Origin: Collybiopsis luxurians FD-317 M1
Lineage: Eukaryota; Basidiomycota; Agaricomycetes; Agaricales; Omphalotaceae
Length of the DNA stretch: 23,047 bases
Assembly (NCBI GenBank): GCA_000827265.1
Contig: KN834846.1
Coordinates: forward strand, 133,202 to 156,248
Direction: 5' to 3'
Shown: piece after piece, positions 20,012-23,047 of the stretch
How the letters are laid out: each line of letters begins with the position of its first letter
Position numbering within the stretch: position 1 is the stretch's first letter
The notes under the pieces: generated by a model
Told to the model about the DNA's origin: nothing
The model's input: the letters and a program-made list of their open reading frames with translations, nothing else
Database searches by the model: none
Program-made: the position numbers and the translations under genes

Positions 20012-20657
20012 TGAGTAGAAAGTAATTTATTATACCACAGCCGAGACAGAGTATGCAATGGGGAGTCGCTACGTATGACAAGTGGTCGAGTCCTGTACGG
20101 TTTGAGTATTTGATATAGAGGAATGATCCTCGAGTGTCGAATAACAATTCCAGTAGCTTGGTGCGACTAGAGATTGTATATTGAAAGGACTTGTTAAGAC
20201 AGTATTAACGAGGGTTGACTCGGAAGGTTCGTGACTTGGTGTCCGTTTACCCTACGAGATGGAATATTTGAGAGGCTATGGCAATCAAATAGTCTTGTCG
20301 ATTGGTTCGACAAGTGAGAAGTGGATATGCCAGTGACTCGGTGTCAATGGGGTTTGCTCGACTCAGTGTTAAGCAGAATAATATTATAGACTAGTGAACA
20401 AGAGAACAGAAACAACACAGATCAAGATAGTTCAGGTAATAACAGCATTATCGTGAGAGATGTAGGTACAAGGCTTTTATACTCTGCGGGAAGACATGTG
20501 GCCTTGTGAATAGAAGTTTAGAATGAGCAATGGGTTAGTTCGCCTTGCGAAATGCGTGTCAGATTTGGAGAGCCGAGTTGATTGGTAAGACTATTATCAA
20601 GTCGTGTTGTGAGTGTACTGGTTGGAAAGAGCGGAAAAAATAGCGTAGGGCATAACA
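20012..20657 (-). mobile_element. LTR of a leftward-reading retroelement, adjoining a polypurine tract
   Basis: Read on the minus strand, the LTR begins TGTTATGCCC at 20657, immediately after a G7 polypurine tract, which marks the inner edge of a 3' LTR. A TATA box lies about 176 bases in, and an AATAAAT signal occurs near 20030. The outer edge is uncertain: minus-strand CTTAACA occurs at 20367 and again at 20192, and TG..CA ends also allow 20012, where transposase homology stops and CpG content jumps. I favour about 20012 because the CpG-rich sequence is continuous to there. By this orientation the body of the element should lie to the right, where the only gene seen is read in the opposite sense. 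Confidence 0.6.
20474..20481 (-). promoter_or_regulatory. TATA box inside the LTR
   Basis: TATAAAAG on the minus strand, in the middle of the proposed LTR. It would direct transcription leftwards, in agreement with the polypurine tract on the right side. Confidence 0.5.
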
Positions 20658-20670
20658 TTACCCCCCCTAA
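20658..20670 (-). other. Polypurine tract next to the LTR
   Basis: Read on the minus strand, TTAGGGGGGGTAA directly precedes the TGTTATG start of the LTR. This is the usual site of plus-strand DNA priming in LTR retroelements and fixes the orientation of the element. Confidence 0.6.
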
Positions 20671-20798
20671 GGTCCTTGAGCCCTCAAAAGGATGCGTCGC
20701 TTTTGATGTGACACGGTGTCGTGACTGTTTGCCATCAGATTGAGTTTCGATATGCCGGATGCCGAATTTCGATCAAAAAACTCTAAGTCCGAAGCCCT

Positions 20799-20805
20799 TA
20801 TAAAG
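20799..20805 (+). promoter_or_regulatory. TATA box of the cysteine-cluster gene
   Basis: TATAAAG lies 49-55 bases upstream of the ATG at 20854, and a pyrimidine-rich leader (TTTCCTCTCTTTCTCTTACC) lies between them. It supports 20854 as the start and shows that the gene has its own rightward promoter, separate from the LTR. Confidence 0.5.
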
Positions 20806-20853
20806 CTGGCACTCTGGGTTTTTGAGTCAATTTCCTCTCTTTCTCTTACCACT

Positions 20854-22784
20854 ATGTCGTCCTCTCAAACGTTTCCCAACCAACCTATTGCGTCTTCAAG
20901 TAATTCAGGAGGGTCAAAGCCCTGACTGATCCTCAGGGTTCCGCAGCCTCTCCAATTGGCCTCTGTGGTTCCCTTCTCCAATGCTCTTCCTTCAGCTCCC
21001 CCAGCGGCCAAGAAAATGTGGCGTGTGGCCTTTGAATGCAGCACGCGACTCCAGTATCCCTCCATCTCCATAACCGACAGAGTTCCCACTTCCTTTCCTA
21101 CTGGCCTCCAGCCCATCTATGAAGATGCGTATCTGGCCAACTCAAGTCCCAAGGTTTTGGATAGGGTAGATGTCGAAGAGTGGAGGAATATTTTCGGGAG
21201 CTATCCATCTTGCGAATATTGCAAGTTGCATAATCTTCACTCCTCATGCTCCCTCTGCCCAAACTCTTTATCGTGCGGTACTTGCGAAGCGAACTATCCT
21301 TCTAGTAAGAAGTTTTGTTCCTTCAAGAGTATCTTTCGTCTCCTTCAATTCCACATCCTCGCTAAGCTCCCCCTCTTTGTTGCTTATTGTATCGTGTCAA
21401 GTCGAGGGCTGTTTCCTATTCGGGGTGAAGAATGGGATGCCTTAACAGCGGGGTTGTGAAAAACCCCTTACTACTGTAGTCATCCAGAAGAGTTGGGTTT
21501 ATCGTCGGACAGGCTGAGGACTTCAGAAGGAAAAAGGAAAGCTGGTGAGCTCGATGAGTCTAGGGTTATTATAATTACTCATTATCTTCTAGTCATTTCT
21601 TCAAATGCATTTCAAAAGAGTCAGCTCCTTCGAGAGGAAAGGGTGCATCTAGGGGAGCCGAGTTGCGAACTAATTGTTCTGACTTCATCTCGCAAGGGGA
21701 AGGAGGTTGTTTGTGACACCGCAGATGTCGACGTGGAGATGGGAGCTCTGGAAGAGCTGGACACCATGACCTTGGACTATCCCGAAGAAGTTCCACCTCC
21801 CCCTGTTCCTGTTCTGACACCTCCCGCCCCCGTCTGGAAGGCCATTGACAACCGGTCCTATCGCGAGGTTTCTGGTTTGAAAACCTGGTTTTTCAAGCCT
21901 CTCATTAAGCGAGACCCTTCCGACAACTCTTCCACTACTCGGGACGAAAGTGAGTTTCACTATTCTTCCATTCATGTTGCTGTTCTAACTAATTCCTGTT
22001 TCAGTGATACGAACTGCAATCGAGCGCGTCATTATGCGGATTGCTGAATTATTGTCTGGTCCTGGTAAGAAGATATTAGAGCAAGATCTCTGGGCATTGG
22101 CAGATGGGATGGTTCAAGGCGTTTTCAATGAACTCGAGGAGCAACTGGTGCGTAACTTCTTTATTTCCAGTTTTTCGTTGTATCACTAATTGTTTCGACA
22201 TTCCCTTTATAGAATCATCCCTCTTCCGAACCTCCCGTCCTGTTTTTGAATAGCGGGTTAATCCAGTTCGTTGAGTCCCTCTCAATGATCAACTTGTCTT
22301 CTGCCAATATCATTGATGCTCAGCAAGATGAGCTCCTCTGAGCGTATCAGGAATATCAGGCCTTGTCGCAGAAGTCAGATTGTTTGGAGGCCGAGAATCT
22401 CCGTCTGCAGGAACAAGTGATCTCGCATGACTCGCAGTTGAAGGATAAGGATGAAGAGCTGACTCGACTCAAATCCTTTGTTCGACATTTCATGGGTGAT
22501 GTTCAGTCAACGGTAAGTTCCCTTCTTCTCTTTTGGCTGTTTTAGTGTTTTGATAGGGTATCTTATAGGAGGTTCAACAACTAAGGGGAGCAATGGAAGC
22601 TCGGGATGGTGAGATAGAGGAGTTGAAGGAGAAGCTGGCTGCAAGTGAGGAGGCCCATCGAGTCGCAGCAGAAGAGTCAAAGTTGCGAGATGAAGAACTC
22701 GCCCAGCTTTGGCAGCTTTTTGAGTCGGTCCGAGGGCAGTTTGCTGCTGCCTCGCCTTCAAAACCTTCTTCTAGTAGTTCGTAG
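20854..22784 (+). pseudogene. Cysteine-cluster and coiled-coil protein gene, five exons, antisense to the adjacent LTR
   Basis: Exons 20854-21544, 21593-21949, 22005-22147, 22213-22512 and 22569-22784 join in one frame (568 codons plus TAG). The introns are 48, 55, 65 and 56 nt, with GTGAGC, GTGAGT, GTGCGT and GTAAGT donors and TAG/CAG acceptors. Three TGA codons interrupt it (20923, 21457, 22339); each could come from CGA. The N-terminus is Ser/Pro-rich. At about residues 120-155 seven Cys are spaced C-x2-C-x8-C-x2-C-x5-C-x2-C-x10-C, which could bind zinc. A Pro-rich segment (EEVPPPPVPVLTPP) follows, and the last ~130 residues are strongly helical with Leu/Glu/Lys heptads (coiled coil) before a Ser-rich end. 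I do not recognise a named family; similar Cys-plus-coiled-coil proteins occur in many copies in agaric genomes. It may be an accessory gene of the LTR element or a host gene beside it. Confidence 0.6.
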
Positions 22785-23047
22785 GACTTTTGGCTTGTAG
22801 ACTTCTTGTATCTAGATAGATCCTTATTCCAAATTTTTTGTATTTCCCTTCCTAAATTAAATCTTTTTCTTTTTTGGGCCCCTCCTTTGTGTGAAATAAG
22901 AAGTTGCCCCAGGTTCGAAATAAGATATCTCCTGAGAATTGAAGTATTCAAAAGTTTCCATGAGGCGTATGCATGTGGCTGCACATTTTGTCCCTTATTA
23001 GGTTCGTATCAGGCATCCTTGTCTCGATAAAAGGATACTTTTTTGAG
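22785..23047. other. 3' flank of the cysteine-cluster gene
   Basis: AT-rich sequence with AAATTAAATC near 22854, a possible poly(A) region. A minus-strand frame (22574-22984) overlaps the end of the gene but shows no known domain. If the LTR element continues to the right, its internal region would start about here. Confidence 0.4.

Noticed and set aside
20367..20657. Plus-strand LTR of 291 bp (TGTTAAGC...GCATAACA) as a solo LTR
   Set aside because: The ends look right, but the 5-bp flanks differ (CTCAG and TTACC) and a polypurine tract on the minus strand plus a minus-strand TATA box support a leftward element with its body on the right.
20900..20936. A small intron (GTAATT..CTCAG) that would remove the TGA at 20923
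   Set aside because: At 37 nt it is too short and splicing it would put the downstream exon in the wrong frame.
22574..22984. Minus-strand 136-codon frame as the 3' end of a pol gene
   Set aside because: It runs antisense through the last coding exon of the cysteine-cluster gene, and no RT, RNase H or integrase motif can be read in it.

Overview
The window looks like nuclear DNA of a mushroom-forming basidiomycete (Agaricomycetes). The evidence is short 48-65 nt GT..AG introns, a multi-exon gene of the mushroom-type I66 protease-inhibitor family, a WD40 tail of the fungal NACHT-WD40 kind, a Tnp2-type (CACTA/EnSpm) transposase, and LTR retroelements of basidiomycete type. I cannot name the species. 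Most of the window is decayed transposable-element (TE) sequence.

Layout. 34-627: a tandem pair of 224-bp units, the second broken by a ~146-bp MITE-like insertion. 1184-1810: a four-exon, apparently intact gene of 149 codons for an I66-like serine protease inhibitor, with a TATA box upstream; this is the best candidate for a working host gene. 1811-6225: AT-rich DNA without convincing genes, holding an AACTTG-rich repeat family with inverted copies 1.4 kb apart. 6226-8675 (minus): a broken WD40-repeat gene with about 12 repeats and a recognisable C-terminal tail, lacking any N-terminal NACHT part and split by a ~370-bp foreign stretch. 9164-15700 (plus): a Ty3/gypsy-like element in the order gag, protease, RT, RNase H, integrase, full of stops; no flanking LTR pair was found. 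16134-16715: an uninterrupted 193-codon ORF of unknown function. 17573-20011: a Tnp2 transposase pseudogene. 20012-20657: an LTR read leftwards, with its polypurine tract on its right side. 20854-22784: a five-exon gene read rightwards, away from that LTR, encoding a cysteine-cluster plus coiled-coil protein and carrying three in-frame TGA codons.

How it fits together. The middle (about 1.8-20.0 kb) is strongly depleted in CpG, while both ends are CpG-rich. Most in-frame stops in the decayed genes are TGA, often where related proteins have Arg (CGA to TGA). The gypsy protease and RT have each lost a catalytic Asp through a change that would be CpG to CpA. This points to methylation-driven decay of old insertions, with a younger LTR element at the right. 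I saw no CRISPR array, rRNA or tRNA gene, and no bacterial-style system. The points most worth follow-up are the inhibitor gene, the intact 193-codon ORF and the spliced gene placed antisense beside an LTR.
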